A DNA stretch of 64,000 nt from Algicola sagamiensis DSM 14643 (GTDB lineage Bacteria; Pseudomonadota; Gammaproteobacteria; Enterobacterales; Alteromonadaceae): positions 89,651 to 153,650 of the forward strand of contig NZ_KB894491.1 in the NCBI RefSeq assembly GCF_000374485.1, given 5' to 3'. Made by a program: the position numbers and the translations under genes. How positions within the stretch are numbered: the first letter of the stretch is position 1; each line of letters starts with the position of its first letter. The notes below the pieces were generated by a model. The model was not told the DNA's origin, did no database searches, and worked only from the letters and a program-made list of their open reading frames with translations. Positions 18,050-27,582 of this stretch are shown piece after piece.

Positions 18050-20080
18050 TCAGGATGAAGCTTCTGCCTCAGCTGCAATACTGGATTCTAGTTCCCTTGG
18101 GATCTCAAGAGTAAAGGTTGTTCCTTCACCTTGCTTGGTTTTATAGTCAATTTGCCCTTTCAGCACCTGTGTTGTCAGGTTATAGCAAATATACAAACCC
18201 AGCCCGATCCCTCCCTGCATGCGATTTGTGGTATGGAACGCTTCAAACAAGCTTCCTTCTTCATCTTCTGGTATGCCATGGCCATTGTCACTGACCGTAA
18301 TGCGGATATGATTGCTGATTGCTGATAGCCCAATCGTGAGACGTTTTTCTTCTCCCGTCCGAGTCATTTGTGTGTCTTTATCAAAAGCATGGGCGATCAC
18401 ATTTTCCAGTAAGTGGCTGAGCACGCGATTGAGGGGCTCTCGAAATGTGATGACTGAGAGTTCATCAGGAAGCTCCAATTGAATGCGAATATACTTATTG
18501 CGGCAGGTATTTTGGTAAGTGCCAACCAAGTCTCTAATATTTGCCGTGATATCGAACTCACCGAGGTCCTCTCCACTATCATCTGTTGATAGCTCTTTGA
18601 AGGTTCTAACGAGTTCTGAGGCACGATTAATATTTGCCAAAGAGATGTCCGTATACTCTGTCACAGTTTTGACAATTCGTTCCATTTCTGACTTTTTAAC
18701 GGATTTACTCGCCAGCACTTCCTGAAGTTGCGCAACAAGCGTTTGAACGCCTGAAATCGACGTTAAACAGTTTCCTAAAGGCGTATTCATTTCATGGGCA
18801 AGGCCCGCAACTAATTTACCAACGGCTGCCATTTTTTCATTCATGACAAGCTTGTTCTGCATCCCTTTCATCTCATCAATCGTATTCGAAAGCCTGTCCA
18901 AAGTCATTTGTAAGTTCTTTTGCGAGACCGTCAGCTGTTCTGATTTATCCTCAACTTGTCGTTGCAGAGATTCGTTGATTTGATTGATCTGGTTCCGGAT
19001 CTGAATCGACTCTGAGATATCCAAAAAAGCCATGAGAACATTATTTTCTTCCTGGCCACGGACTTCACGACTCACCGCCATCACGGTAAAGAATGTTGAA
19101 GAACCATCTTCATTTTCAATCCGAATATCCTTGGTAAACCGAGAGACCCCACCCGACTTCAGATCCTCAATAGACTGCTTCAAATCCACACGTTCATTCA
19201 TGTCCATTTTACTAAACCATCCGTGTGCGATTTGCTTCAAAGGATCCAGTTCATTTCCTTGCACTTGAAGAATAAAATGGCTGTTCATGAATGGGTCTTC
19301 ATTCATTCCCTTAAACTCTAACAAACCTAACTCTGCTGCTTGCAAAGCGACATTCAGTCGAGCTTCACTTTCCAACAGTCGAGTTTCTGCTTCCAGCCTT
19401 TTTTGCATATCTTCTGAGAGTCGTACTCTTAACTCATCTAACGATTTTACAACGGTTGATAACTCATCTTTCGTACTATCATTTCGTTTTAAACTGAATC
19501 GGCCTGACAAGTTTTCCGGTCCCAATACTTCTGCATATTTTGAGAGATCAACAAGATGACGGGTGATCAATTGGTGGACCATAAATAGGATGAATAAAGA
19601 CACAATCACCGTTTTCAAGAATTGCGTACCAAGAATATAAAAGCCTTTACTTTTTAATTGGTCATAAATTTTTTCGTAGTTCAGCGCAACATGAACTTCG
19701 CCCAGCTTGTATTGGATCCCATCACGAGTTTTGGTCAACGGAAATGTTTCAACCTGAAATGCCTTTCCATCGGGGATTTTTCCTTGTTTATATTCTGCTT
19801 CTTCCGAAATTAACGTCACATACTCAACAGCAGGAAAGTTTAAAATGCCTTTTAAAATACTATCAATTTGAGACGTGTCATAACTCCAGATCCCAAGCGA
19901 CAGACTATCGGAATAACTCGCCTTTATCTGATCTAAGCCAGATTCAACTTCAGCAATATCACGACGATAATCTGCAAAAAGAACCACCGCAGTCATAATA
20001 AGCGTGATCAGAGAGCTGAACAAAAGTATGGCTTTTAATAATCTGGTTCCAAGAACACTGTTCGCTGGGTTCCAGTTCAT
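18050..20080 (-). CDS. Membrane sensor histidine kinase with PAS domain
   Basis: A 676-residue two-component sensor. TM1 is at about 13-36, followed by a periplasmic domain of about 120 residues and TM2 at about 156-175. A HAMP-like linker, a PAS domain (about 240-370), a coiled coil, a DHp domain with AHEMNTPLG (His429), and a HATPase with VSDNGHGIP and GIGLGLYI follow. The HEMNTPLGN box places it near the HPK4-like group. No response regulator lies beside it, so its partner is elsewhere. The signal is unknown. It is divergent from the outer-membrane protein gene at 20257. Confidence 0.92.
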   Translation of the reverse strand: MNWNPANSVLGTRLLKAILLFSSLITLIMTAVVLFADYRRDIAEVESGLDQIKASYSDSLSLGIWSYDTSQIDSILKGILNFPAVEYVTLISEEAEYKQGKIPDGKAFQVETFPLTKTRDGIQYKLGEVHVALNYEKIYDQLKSKGFYILGTQFLKTVIVSLFILFMVHQLITRHLVDLSKYAEVLGPENLSGRFSLKRNDSTKDELSTVVKSLDELRVRLSEDMQKRLEAETRLLESEARLNVALQAAELGLLEFKGMNEDPFMNSHFILQVQGNELDPLKQIAHGWFSKMDMNERVDLKQSIEDLKSGGVSRFTKDIRIENEDGSSTFFTVMAVSREVRGQEENNVLMAFLDISESIQIRNQINQINESLQRQVEDKSEQLTVSQKNLQMTLDRLSNTIDEMKGMQNKLVMNEKMAAVGKLVAGLAHEMNTPLGNCLTSISGVQTLVAQLQEVLASKSVKKSEMERIVKTVTEYTDISLANINRASELVRTFKELSTDDSGEDLGEFDITANIRDLVGTYQNTCRNKYIRIQLELPDELSVITFREPLNRVLSHLLENVIAHAFDKDTQMTRTGEEKRLTIGLSAISNHIRITVSDNGHGIPEDEEGSLFEAFHTTNRMQGGIGLGLYICYNLTTQVLKGQIDYKTKQGEGTTFTLEIPRELESSIAAEAEASS

Positions 20081-20256
20081 AGGCGTACCGAAATAGAATA
20101 CATTGATTCAAACTTATTGCTTAATAATGGCCTAAGAATCATCACCACTCCATTTTTGTTCGTAAATAATTTTGTCGAAGCCTCCATTTGTTTTCATTTA
20201 ACGTTATACCTACAATCAATGTTGCCGCAGTGGAAACAACTTCAGGAAACACAAAT

Positions 20257-20934
20257 ATGCGCTCGATAAAAATGATTCACCGTTTCACGATTCTATTGAC
20301 GCTCACCTTGAGTTTATTCTGGCTACAGCCTGCATTCGCAGAGACCACCTGGGGTGTCGGAGGAAAGCTCGGTACACTTGGTATCGGTTTGGAAGGTACC
20401 GCATCGATCAACAAATATTTTAAAGTGCGCCTGAATTACAATACTTTTGGGTTTGATACCGACCAAAAAGAAAGTGATATTGATTACGAATTTGATCTGG
20501 ATTGGGATAATTTTGGCGTGATTGCCAACTATCATCCATTTGAAGGAATGTTCTTCATCGCTGCTGGAATTTATAACAATGGCAACGAGATTTCCGCCAA
20601 GGCAAAATTGGCTTCGGAATATAAGATTGGTGATAAAACATATACCAACACAGAAGTGACCTCGCTCAGAGGCAGCATGGACTTTGACAGTACAGCGCCT
20701 TACATTGGACTCGGATGGAGCAAAACCCCGGAAACCATTGGCTTTGCATTTAACTTTGAACTTGGCGTTTTATTCTCTGGAGAACCCCGAGTAAAATTTA
20801 CTGCGACTGGCACTTCTGTGGATACAGATGAGTTCAAATCTGATTTGAAAAAAGAAGAACAGAATGTCCAAAATGATCTCAATGAGTTTGACCTCTACCC
20901 TGTACTCACCATTGGCATCGGTTATTATTTTTAA
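20257..20934 (+). CDS. Small outer-membrane beta-barrel protein
   Basis: A 225-residue protein. The start at 20257 has AGGAA 10 bases upstream and gives a standard signal peptide ending at PAFA-ETTWG. The mature part alternates polar and hydrophobic residues (VRLNYNTFGF, FGVIANYHP, FFIAAGIYNNG, FAFNFELGVLF) and ends with a beta-strand closing in Phe (TIGIGYYF), the usual outer-membrane insertion signal. An 8-10 strand barrel is likely. The acidic insert with EFKSDLKKEEQNVQNDLNEF near the end may be an outer loop. Function unknown. Confidence 0.8.
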   Translation: MRSIKMIHRFTILLTLTLSLFWLQPAFAETTWGVGGKLGTLGIGLEGTASINKYFKVRLNYNTFGFDTDQKESDIDYEFDLDWDNFGVIANYHPFEGMFFIAAGIYNNGNEISAKAKLASEYKIGDKTYTNTEVTSLRGSMDFDSTAPYIGLGWSKTPETIGFAFNFELGVLFSGEPRVKFTATGTSVDTDEFKSDLKKEEQNVQNDLNEFDLYPVLTIGIGYYF

Positions 20935-21129
20935 TCACAACTTGTTGTTCAAATTTATTTCAGGTGAACCAAGTGAACTCTTGTGAAGCCTGAAAGCGAT
21001 TTCTCAATGAGCCGATCGCTGAAAGTGTCGCGAGATCCTTTTCATGTTTCTTTTATTAACCTGAATAAAGAGGATTTACACCAAATAATCAGTGCTTAAC
21101 AAAGAAAAGTGGGGTATTCCTGTGAAATA

Positions 21130-21143
21130 CCAGAATTTTCTGG
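21130..21143. promoter_or_regulatory. Palindrome and -10-like element before the first betaine-type binding protein
   Basis: The 14-base perfect palindrome CCAGAATTTTCTGG lies 55 bases before the gene. A -10-like TATACT (21160-21165) follows it. The palindrome overlaps where a -35 element would be, so a repressor or activator site is possible. A TATACT is also seen before the paralog (24593-24598), but without the palindrome. Confidence 0.3.
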
Positions 21144-21198
21144 TTTGCGAAAGATTATCTATACTATTGAAACCCGTGGTTTTATTGTTTGAGTTCTC

Positions 21199-22137
21199 TT
21201 GAAATACCTGTTGCTATTGACTGTATGGATAGCATTCGCATCCCATGGAAAAACACCCGATGCACTTGTCATCGCTCTGAACGATTGGTCCAGCCAGCGT
21301 GTATTATCCCGTGTCACTGGCAAACTACTCCAAAGAATGGACATTCCAGTCGAGTTTCAAGATATCAAAACCAAAGATCAATGGGGCGGGCTGAAAAGCG
21401 GTTTTGTTCATTTGCAAATTGAGATTTGGCAATCTTCTACCTTAAGCTCGTGGAGTCCGCTGGTTAATTCTGGGCACGTGCTCGATCTAGGAGAACACCA
21501 AGCGAAGACACGAGAAGAATGGTGGTATCCAGAGCATGTAGAAGCGATGTGCCCTGGGCTGCCTGACTGGCAAGCCTTAAAACACTGTTCTGCCATCTTT
21601 AAAACATCAGTATCCGGTGACAAAGGCGTGTATGTCACCGGTCCATGGCTATACAAAGATGCCGATCGGATACGAGCACTCGGACTCAATTTTACCATTG
21701 AACGCCTCAAGGATGATAAGGCAATGTGGAAACGGCTCGATACAGCCGTCAAACAAAAAAAACCTATTTTACTACTCAACTGGACACCGAATTGGATCCA
21801 AGCACGCTACCCAGGAAAGTTCGTAGAGTTTCCAGAATTTCATCCAAAATGTGAAACGGACCCACAGTGGGGCGTCAATAAAAAACAACTTTATGATTGC
21901 GGTAATCCGAAAAATGGCTGGCTCAAAAAGGCATCCTGGCCATACGTGAAAAAGCTTTGGCCTTGTGCTTATCGTTTTGTACTCAGGATGGAGTTCACAA
22001 ATGCCATGATTTCAGAAGCAGCAGCATTTGTTGATGGGGACGGCATGAGTGAAGAGCAAGCGGTGTCTCAATGGCTCAAGAAGTTTCCTGAGTCGCAAGC
22101 CTGGCTGCCGAAAGACTGTTTGGTTGATTATCAATGA
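21199..22137 (+). CDS. OpuAC/ProX-type glycine betaine-like binding protein, copy 1
   Basis: A 312-residue periplasmic binding protein of the OpuAC type, which usually binds glycine betaine, choline or related quaternary amines through aromatic boxes. The start is a TTG at 21199, giving MKYLLLLTVWIAFASHG, a signal peptide; no ATG fits. Aromatic-rich motifs (LNDWSSQRV, EEWWYPEHVE, LLNWTPNWIQARYPGKFVEFP) fit the family. Six or more cysteines in the mature part (CPGLPDW, LKHCSAIF, HPKCE, LYDCGNP, LWPCAY) suggest disulfides. No permease or ATPase is adjacent. Its 3' end is 5 bases from the convergent hybrid kinase. Confidence 0.87.
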   Translation: MKYLLLLTVWIAFASHGKTPDALVIALNDWSSQRVLSRVTGKLLQRMDIPVEFQDIKTKDQWGGLKSGFVHLQIEIWQSSTLSSWSPLVNSGHVLDLGEHQAKTREEWWYPEHVEAMCPGLPDWQALKHCSAIFKTSVSGDKGVYVTGPWLYKDADRIRALGLNFTIERLKDDKAMWKRLDTAVKQKKPILLLNWTPNWIQARYPGKFVEFPEFHPKCETDPQWGVNKKQLYDCGNPKNGWLKKASWPYVKKLWPCAYRFVLRMEFTNAMISEAAAFVDGDGMSEEQAVSQWLKKFPESQAWLPKDCLVDYQ

Positions 22138-22142
22138 TTTTG

Positions 22143-24443
22143 CTATACACGACCTAAATACGCTTCACATATTTCATAAAGTAATTTCATCTCAATTGGC
22201 TTTCCTAAATGCGAATGAAAGCCCACCTCTTTATAATGGCGAATATCTTCTACCATCACATTCGCGGTTAATGCCACCACGGGTATGCCTGGCCAACGCT
22301 TTTGGATATGCCGCATCGCTTCACATCCATCCATCACCGGCATTTGAATATCTAGAAAAATCAAATCTGGCTTGTAAGCTTCAATAAATTCCAATGCTTG
22401 CTTTCCATGACTTGCAATTCTCACTGTCGCATTCGTTGCTGACATCATCGCATCAAAAACCATCTGGTTAACTTCATTATCTTCAGCCAAAACGATCACT
22501 TTCCCTTCTAAATTTGGCGGTTCAAGTAGCGTTCCCCCACCTCTTTTCTCAATGGGCTGCACATCTACTGATTCTAAAGGTAAGTTGACATCCATTTGCG
22601 TTCCTTGCCCTGGACAACTGAAAACTGAAATATTTCCCCCCATCATCTCGACTAGATTTTTTGTGATCGCCATTCCGAGTCCCGTGCCTCCATATTTTCT
22701 GGTTGTGGATGAATCAGCCTGCTCAAACCTTGAAAACAACCTTTTCAGATGTTCTTCGCTCATACCAATCCCTGTATCTTCTACACTAAAACTGAGCTGA
22801 ACTCCTTCACCAATCACCATTCGGCTCTTTACATAAATTGTCACTTGGCCTTCATGGGTAAACTTCACAGCATTGGAGACCAAGTTGAGGAGAACCTGCT
22901 TGATCCGCACCGGGTCACCGATCCAGCCTTCTTCGTACAATTCATCCTGAATATAACGCAGCTCGATTTCCTTACTTTCAACGATTGAAGCCATATCAGA
23001 CATGACTTGCTGAACGAGTTCATCAAATCGAAACTGCACGCTTTCGATCGAAAGCATTCCTGCCTCAATCTTCGAATAATCCAAAATGTCATTCACAATT
23101 GTCAGCAGTGATCGTGCAGAAAACAGTGTTTTAGAAATGATGAGCTTTTTTTCCGGTGAAATGATGGTCTGCTGCAAAATCTGAAGGGTTCCGAGTACGC
23201 CATTCATCGGTGTCCGGAGTTCATGACTCATATTGGCAAGAAAAGATGACTTTGCCTCATTCGCTTGCTCTGCCAATTTCTTAGCTTCTTTTAGCTCATC
23301 ATTCATCGTTTCAACCAAGCTCAAATTATTGCTTAGTGCAGCATTTGCAAGCGTTAATGCCTCAGTTTTCTCTGTAACAACGCGCTTTAACCGGCGATTG
23401 AACCAAACCTGAGAAGCTGTAAAAACAAAAGCAGCCAATGCCACTGTCACAAGTACATAGAATAATCGACGATCAACCTTAAACAACGCCTGTTCGTAGT
23501 CGGATAACAAGAGACCACTGAGGACTTTATTTTCTTCTATCAGCCCAAGCTCTTTGTAGGTATCTGCAATTCGGTAGAATCGCATTGGATAAATTGTCCC
23601 AAGTTTCACTTGACCGTATTTGATAATTTGTTTCGTACTATTGGCCTCGGCGAGTAATTGTGATTTGGTCAGCGTCTGCTCGGGATTATATTTATCGAGT
23701 ATGAGTGTCGCTATCTCTTCAGGGTGATTCAGCGCATACTGCCAGCCTAAATGAACGGCATTGACAAATCGTTGGATCCGCTCGACATCCGATTGAACAT
23801 CATCTTGATGCGCAAATAAAAGATCACCATAAAAATCTATTCCATAACTGGTTGGATCGATGATATTGACTTCAATATTCTTGTACTGGTATAGGTTTGG
23901 CTGGTCAGTCAGATACGCAGACATTACATCTGCGGTTTCTTTTTCCAACGCCCAGTTATCAAAGTTATGCGGAATAAACTCATAGTTCTCTTCTTTCAAA
24001 TGAAACATTTGCAGCATCGCCATTAAAGAAGCATCATCAATGGAGCGTTGAAACATCAGCCGCTTCCCAGCCAAATCATAAGGGCTTTTAATACCTTTCT
24101 CTTTTAGACTCATAAATACGAGTGGGCTGGTTTGAAAAATTGTGCTGATAACGACAACGGGATCGCCCTTTAATCGTTGCAAGACAATACTTGAGTCGGC
24201 AACACCAAAGTGTGCTCTCCCACTGATGACTTCTTCAACAGGCGTCGATTGAATATTACGCTGTTGGATCGTGACATCAAAACCAGCTTTTTGAAAGAAG
24301 CCTTTTTCTTTCGCTGCATAATACCCAGCAAATTGAAACTGGTGCATCCATTTTAGATGTAAAACCACAGGCTCCGCGCTAAATACATGTGCACAGAAAA
24401 AAAGTAAAACTGACCATAATAATTGAGGTATAGATCTCGACAT
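22143..24443 (-). CDS. Hybrid sensor kinase with a periplasmic NMT1/THI5-like binding domain
   Basis: A 766-residue hybrid histidine kinase. After a signal sequence (ending VFSA-EPVVLHLKW) come about 300 residues resembling NMT1/THI5-type solute-binding domains (HQFQFAGYYAAKEKGFFQKAGFDVTI). A transmembrane helix at about 330-350 (VLVTVALAAFVFTASQVWF), a coiled coil, and a DHp domain with SFLANMSHELRTPMNG (His407) follow. Next are a HATPase (SVEDTGIGMSEEHL, KYGGTGLGMAITKNL) and a C-terminal receiver with Asp698 in FLDIQMPVMDG. The sensor likely binds a small molecule directly. The gene is flanked on both sides by paralogous betaine-type binding proteins. Its output partner (Hpt or regulator) is not in the window. 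Confidence 0.92.
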   Translation of the reverse strand: MSRSIPQLLWSVLLFFCAHVFSAEPVVLHLKWMHQFQFAGYYAAKEKGFFQKAGFDVTIQQRNIQSTPVEEVISGRAHFGVADSSIVLQRLKGDPVVVISTIFQTSPLVFMSLKEKGIKSPYDLAGKRLMFQRSIDDASLMAMLQMFHLKEENYEFIPHNFDNWALEKETADVMSAYLTDQPNLYQYKNIEVNIIDPTSYGIDFYGDLLFAHQDDVQSDVERIQRFVNAVHLGWQYALNHPEEIATLILDKYNPEQTLTKSQLLAEANSTKQIIKYGQVKLGTIYPMRFYRIADTYKELGLIEENKVLSGLLLSDYEQALFKVDRRLFYVLVTVALAAFVFTASQVWFNRRLKRVVTEKTEALTLANAALSNNLSLVETMNDELKEAKKLAEQANEAKSSFLANMSHELRTPMNGVLGTLQILQQTIISPEKKLIISKTLFSARSLLTIVNDILDYSKIEAGMLSIESVQFRFDELVQQVMSDMASIVESKEIELRYIQDELYEEGWIGDPVRIKQVLLNLVSNAVKFTHEGQVTIYVKSRMVIGEGVQLSFSVEDTGIGMSEEHLKRLFSRFEQADSSTTRKYGGTGLGMAITKNLVEMMGGNISVFSCPGQGTQMDVNLPLESVDVQPIEKRGGGTLLEPPNLEGKVIVLAEDNEVNQMVFDAMMSATNATVRIASHGKQALEFIEAYKPDLIFLDIQMPVMDGCEAMRHIQKRWPGIPVVALTANVMVEDIRHYKEVGFHSHLGKPIEMKLLYEICEAYLGRV

Positions 24444-24627
24444 TCAGACAAATTGATAAAGCAAAGGGCAAACATTTTTATCATAGCAGAAAGTATCATG
24501 GAGCTTGCTTATCGAATCGCGATTGATCTTTCTTGTTTTCATTTTCACATCGATAAATCTCACTTGTCGCTTTTATTAAAAATGATAAGGCTATACTCAT
24601 GAGACACATTCACTGAATAAAATATGT

Positions 24628-25560
24628 ATGAAGCTCACTTTCTTGGCTCTTTGGCTTGCAGCTTTTAGTGCAAAAAGTACACCTGACGCTTTCGTCATTG
24701 CTCTCAATGATTGGTCTAGCCAACGTGTTCTCTCAAAAGTAACCGGAAAATTGATTCAACAAATGGACATCCCTGTCAGGTATCAAGATATACTCACTTC
24801 AGACCAATGGGGAGGATTAAAAAGTGGTGTTGTCCATTTTCAAGTCGAAGTATGGCAATCCTTTGCTCTCAGCTCTTTTCAAACCTTGGTTGAAGCAGGG
24901 CATATTTTGGATCTTGGTGATCATGCAGCGAAAACAAGAGAAGAATGGTGGTATCCAAAATATGTTGAAAAAGTCTGTCCAGGACTCCCTGATTGGCAAG
25001 CACTCAAAAAATGCGCTGCCCTTTTTCGTACGCCAACGTCAGGGAATAAAGGTGTATTTTTGACTGGGAATTGGTTATATAATCATCCTGACCGTATCCG
25101 AGCCCTCCAGCTTAACTTTACCATCGAGCGGGTAAAAAGCGATCAAGTCCTCTGGAAACGACTTTCAAGCGCCCAAGAAGCCCAAAAGCCAATCGTACTC
25201 TTAAACTGGACGCCCAATTGGACCCAAACACGGCTCTCGGGCAATTTTATCGAGTTCCCAACTTATCATCCAGACTGTAAAAGTAAGCCGAGTTGGGGTG
25301 TCAATCCAAAACATATTCATGATTGCGGCTCCCCTAAAAATGGCTGGTTAAAAAAAGCGGCATGGCCTGAAATTAAAACACTCTGGCCCTGCGCTTATGA
25401 CTTACTCAAAAACATGTCGATGAACAGTGAAATGATCTCTGAAGCAGCAGCACTAGTTGATACGGATGGCATGTCTGAAGAGCAAGCTGCATCCACATGG
25501 TTGAAAAAGTTTCCATCCGCACAACACTGGATCCCAAAGCAATGTCGTGTTGGCGTTTAA
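24628..25560 (+). CDS. OpuAC/ProX-type glycine betaine-like binding protein, copy 2
   Basis: A 310-residue paralog of the gene at 21199, similar along its full length: LNDWSSQRVLSKVTGKL, TREEWWYPKYVE, LLNWTPNWTQTR, DCGSPKNGWLKKA and the cysteine positions all match. It starts at the ATG at 24628 with a short signal peptide (MKLTFLALWLAAFSAKS). Aromatic residues of a quaternary-amine cage are kept in both copies, so both probably bind related ligands. No ABC partner genes are next to it. Its stop codon overlaps that of the convergent AraC-type regulator by 3 bases. Confidence 0.87.
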   Translation: MKLTFLALWLAAFSAKSTPDAFVIALNDWSSQRVLSKVTGKLIQQMDIPVRYQDILTSDQWGGLKSGVVHFQVEVWQSFALSSFQTLVEAGHILDLGDHAAKTREEWWYPKYVEKVCPGLPDWQALKKCAALFRTPTSGNKGVFLTGNWLYNHPDRIRALQLNFTIERVKSDQVLWKRLSSAQEAQKPIVLLNWTPNWTQTRLSGNFIEFPTYHPDCKSKPSWGVNPKHIHDCGSPKNGWLKKAAWPEIKTLWPCAYDLLKNMSMNSEMISEAAALVDTDGMSEEQAASTWLKKFPSAQHWIPKQCRVGV

Positions 25561-27173
25561 GCGAGAAAGTCATGACCAAAATTATTGTCAAAGAAGCGAT
25601 GTTCGCCATTGAACGCTTCGATATAAAAGGCTGCATTTCCTGAGACAGGAAACTGATAATGCCATGTTGTTGTCTTTGCCTCATCGTGGCTATCCATCTG
25701 CTGTGCATCAATAAATGCTTTCGTTTTCCAATCATCATGGGAATAATGGATACGAACCTTATCTGCATGAATATCTGCGCTTACATGGCAGCAGCCGATG
25801 ATTGACTCACCCACTGTCGGTAACAGCATGCGATGGAAAAAATAGTTATAAACAGGCAGTGCAGCAAGTAAAACGCCATCGCTTTGTTTCAATTGATAAC
25901 GCTGTCCATGGTTATCATCCACAAATTCCTGCCCTGAGACCCGGTAACGAATTTCAAATCGAAACGGTTCTGATACAGGTAAATTGCCAGTAGCCCATAT
26001 TTCTCTTCCTTCATCAGCCATTCTGCTAAACGTTGCTGGATATTCTCGCCAGATCCCATCCTCATCTTCACAAAGCACATTGACTGTTTTTGAAAAAGCA
26101 AGATTTTCAACAAGGATTGTGACTTGTTTTTCTTTTGCAAATTGTTGTTTCTGTCGCCCTTCGAAATTGTAAGCTGCTAACAACTCAACTTCATTTGTCG
26201 CCTTGAGCGCACCCTGACGAATCAAACGGCGATATTCGCCGGGTGTACATCCATGCCACTCCTTGAAAGCTTTATAGAAGCTACTTTGTTCCTTAAATCC
26301 AAGAGCAAGTGCCACTTCATGAGCACTGATTTGTTGATTCGCCAGTAATCGAAGCGCCATAAAGTGGCGCGCTTGATTGAGTAAGCTTCGAAAGCTTGTA
26401 TGGTAGAATTGCAAAGTGCGCTGAAGTGAGCGAGGACTTACATTCATAGCCATTGCTGTATCATTCAACGTGGGCACTTGGGGCAACTTTCGGATCATTT
26501 CTTTTTTCAGTAACTCGACAGGATGACGACTTCCTTCCAACTCTTTCACCAAGTGCGTTCCATAGGATTTGATAATCGAACTGATATTCGGCAGCACATA
26601 TTGATACGTACAATCCAACACACGAACATCGACGATAATACGATCTTCATTTTTCCCCCAACTCCGTTTGACCTGATCGGCGGAGATCCAGTGCGCTTTG
26701 TGTTGATGCTCGATTCGGTTTGCCGTAAATTCCTGCGAATGAAAGCCTTTTTGGCGATGGTACAACCACAACAGGAGGTGCTCAATGATTTCGCCATCAA
26801 TGCCAGGCGCCTGAAGTGTGATACTGAATTCATTGCTCGACTCATGCAATTGGACTTTCACATGAAACATCATCAGAGCGATATGACGTGCCCATCGACC
26901 AATCCCTCGACGGAAGGTCGGCGCTGAAATTAAGAGATAATCCAAAAGACGAAGTCCTTGGATAACATGATAATCACCACCACCTTGTAGTGGAAATCGA
27001 TTATCCTGGATCAGGGTATGGATAGATTCAAGGTGTTGGATACAAGCTGACTCAAGCGGGTATTTCATTCTGATAGTACTTCTTCGAATCAATTGGTCTG
27101 AAATCAAAAAAGAGTTTACATGGCCTATCGTTTGATTGAAATAAAAAGTCGATCTGATTGAAATAGCAGTCAT
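25557..27173 (-). CDS. AraC-family regulator fused to two CBM21-like starch-binding modules
   Basis: A 538-residue protein. Residues about 40-215 resemble the AraC-type effector-binding region found in Arabinose_bd regulators. The HTH AraC domain is at about 232-318 (TAMAMNVSPRSLQRTL, ISAHEVALALGFKEQSSFYKAFKEWHGCTPGEYRR). Two modules then end in FVDDNHGQRY (417-426) and FFDNNFGHDF (527-536), matching the F/W-DNN-G--Y/F end of CBM21 starch-binding domains. VENLAFSKTVNV and ADKVRIHYSHDDWKT match the family's opening strands. It probably senses a maltodextrin or glycogen-like glucan in the cytoplasm and controls the divergent amylase-ABC operon. The start is uncertain: 27173 has no clear binding site, and an ATG at 27068 is an alternative. 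Confidence 0.85.
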   Translation of the reverse strand: MTAISIRSTFYFNQTIGHVNSFLISDQLIRRSTIRMKYPLESACIQHLESIHTLIQDNRFPLQGGGDYHVIQGLRLLDYLLISAPTFRRGIGRWARHIALMMFHVKVQLHESSNEFSITLQAPGIDGEIIEHLLLWLYHRQKGFHSQEFTANRIEHQHKAHWISADQVKRSWGKNEDRIIVDVRVLDCTYQYVLPNISSIIKSYGTHLVKELEGSRHPVELLKKEMIRKLPQVPTLNDTAMAMNVSPRSLQRTLQFYHTSFRSLLNQARHFMALRLLANQQISAHEVALALGFKEQSSFYKAFKEWHGCTPGEYRRLIRQGALKATNEVELLAAYNFEGRQKQQFAKEKQVTILVENLAFSKTVNVLCEDEDGIWREYPATFSRMADEGREIWATGNLPVSEPFRFEIRYRVSGQEFVDDNHGQRYQLKQSDGVLLAALPVYNYFFHRMLLPTVGESIIGCCHVSADIHADKVRIHYSHDDWKTKAFIDAQQMDSHDEAKTTTWHYQFPVSGNAAFYIEAFNGEHRFFDNNFGHDFLA

Positions 27174-27407
27174 TGGCGAGCGTTTGGATCCATGATAACT
27201 TACGTCACATTAAAGCAATGATCATCGTGAAAACCTGCACCACTGAATTTTCACAAAAACTCTCGTATAACCCAGTGTTTTAAAAGAAGTAATTAAAAAA
27301 ATTAAACATTTGGTGTGTCAACCTAATTGCGTAAACCAACATGATAAATGTCGCCTTTCGACAATGAATGACATGCCAAGCACGATTAAACTGCCAGGGA
27401 ATCATAT

Positions 27408-27462
27408 AGAGCCTGTTGATCTTTCATCATTTTGAGGGTTTACGAAAAAGTAAACAGGCTCT
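27408..27462. repeat. Inverted repeat in the regulator-amylase intergenic region
   Basis: AGAGCCTGTT (27408-27417) and AACAGGCTCT (27453-27462) are perfect complements separated by 35 bases. The repeat lies in the 409-base divergent gap that must hold promoters for both the AraC-type regulator and the amylase operon. It could be a regulator-binding pair, a leader hairpin, or a small insertion remnant. No other certain element was identified in this gap. Confidence 0.45.
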
Positions 27463-27582
27463 TAGGTGGCAACCTCTTGACGCTTTCGCACACTCGGCTT
27501 TTTCAATTTTTTAATCCGGAATAGGTATGCGAAATCTCAGGATTGATGTCCCTGCATATTTATGATGAGGATACAACAAGCG

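Noticed and set aside
22552-23092. Frames opposite the hybrid kinase
   Set aside because: They are antisense to clear HATPase and DHp coding sequence and have no start signals.
27174-27582. CRP or MalT sites for the glucan operon
   Set aside because: TCACA near 27206 has no matching TGTGA at the right spacing, and no MalT-type GGATGA/GGAGGA box array was found.
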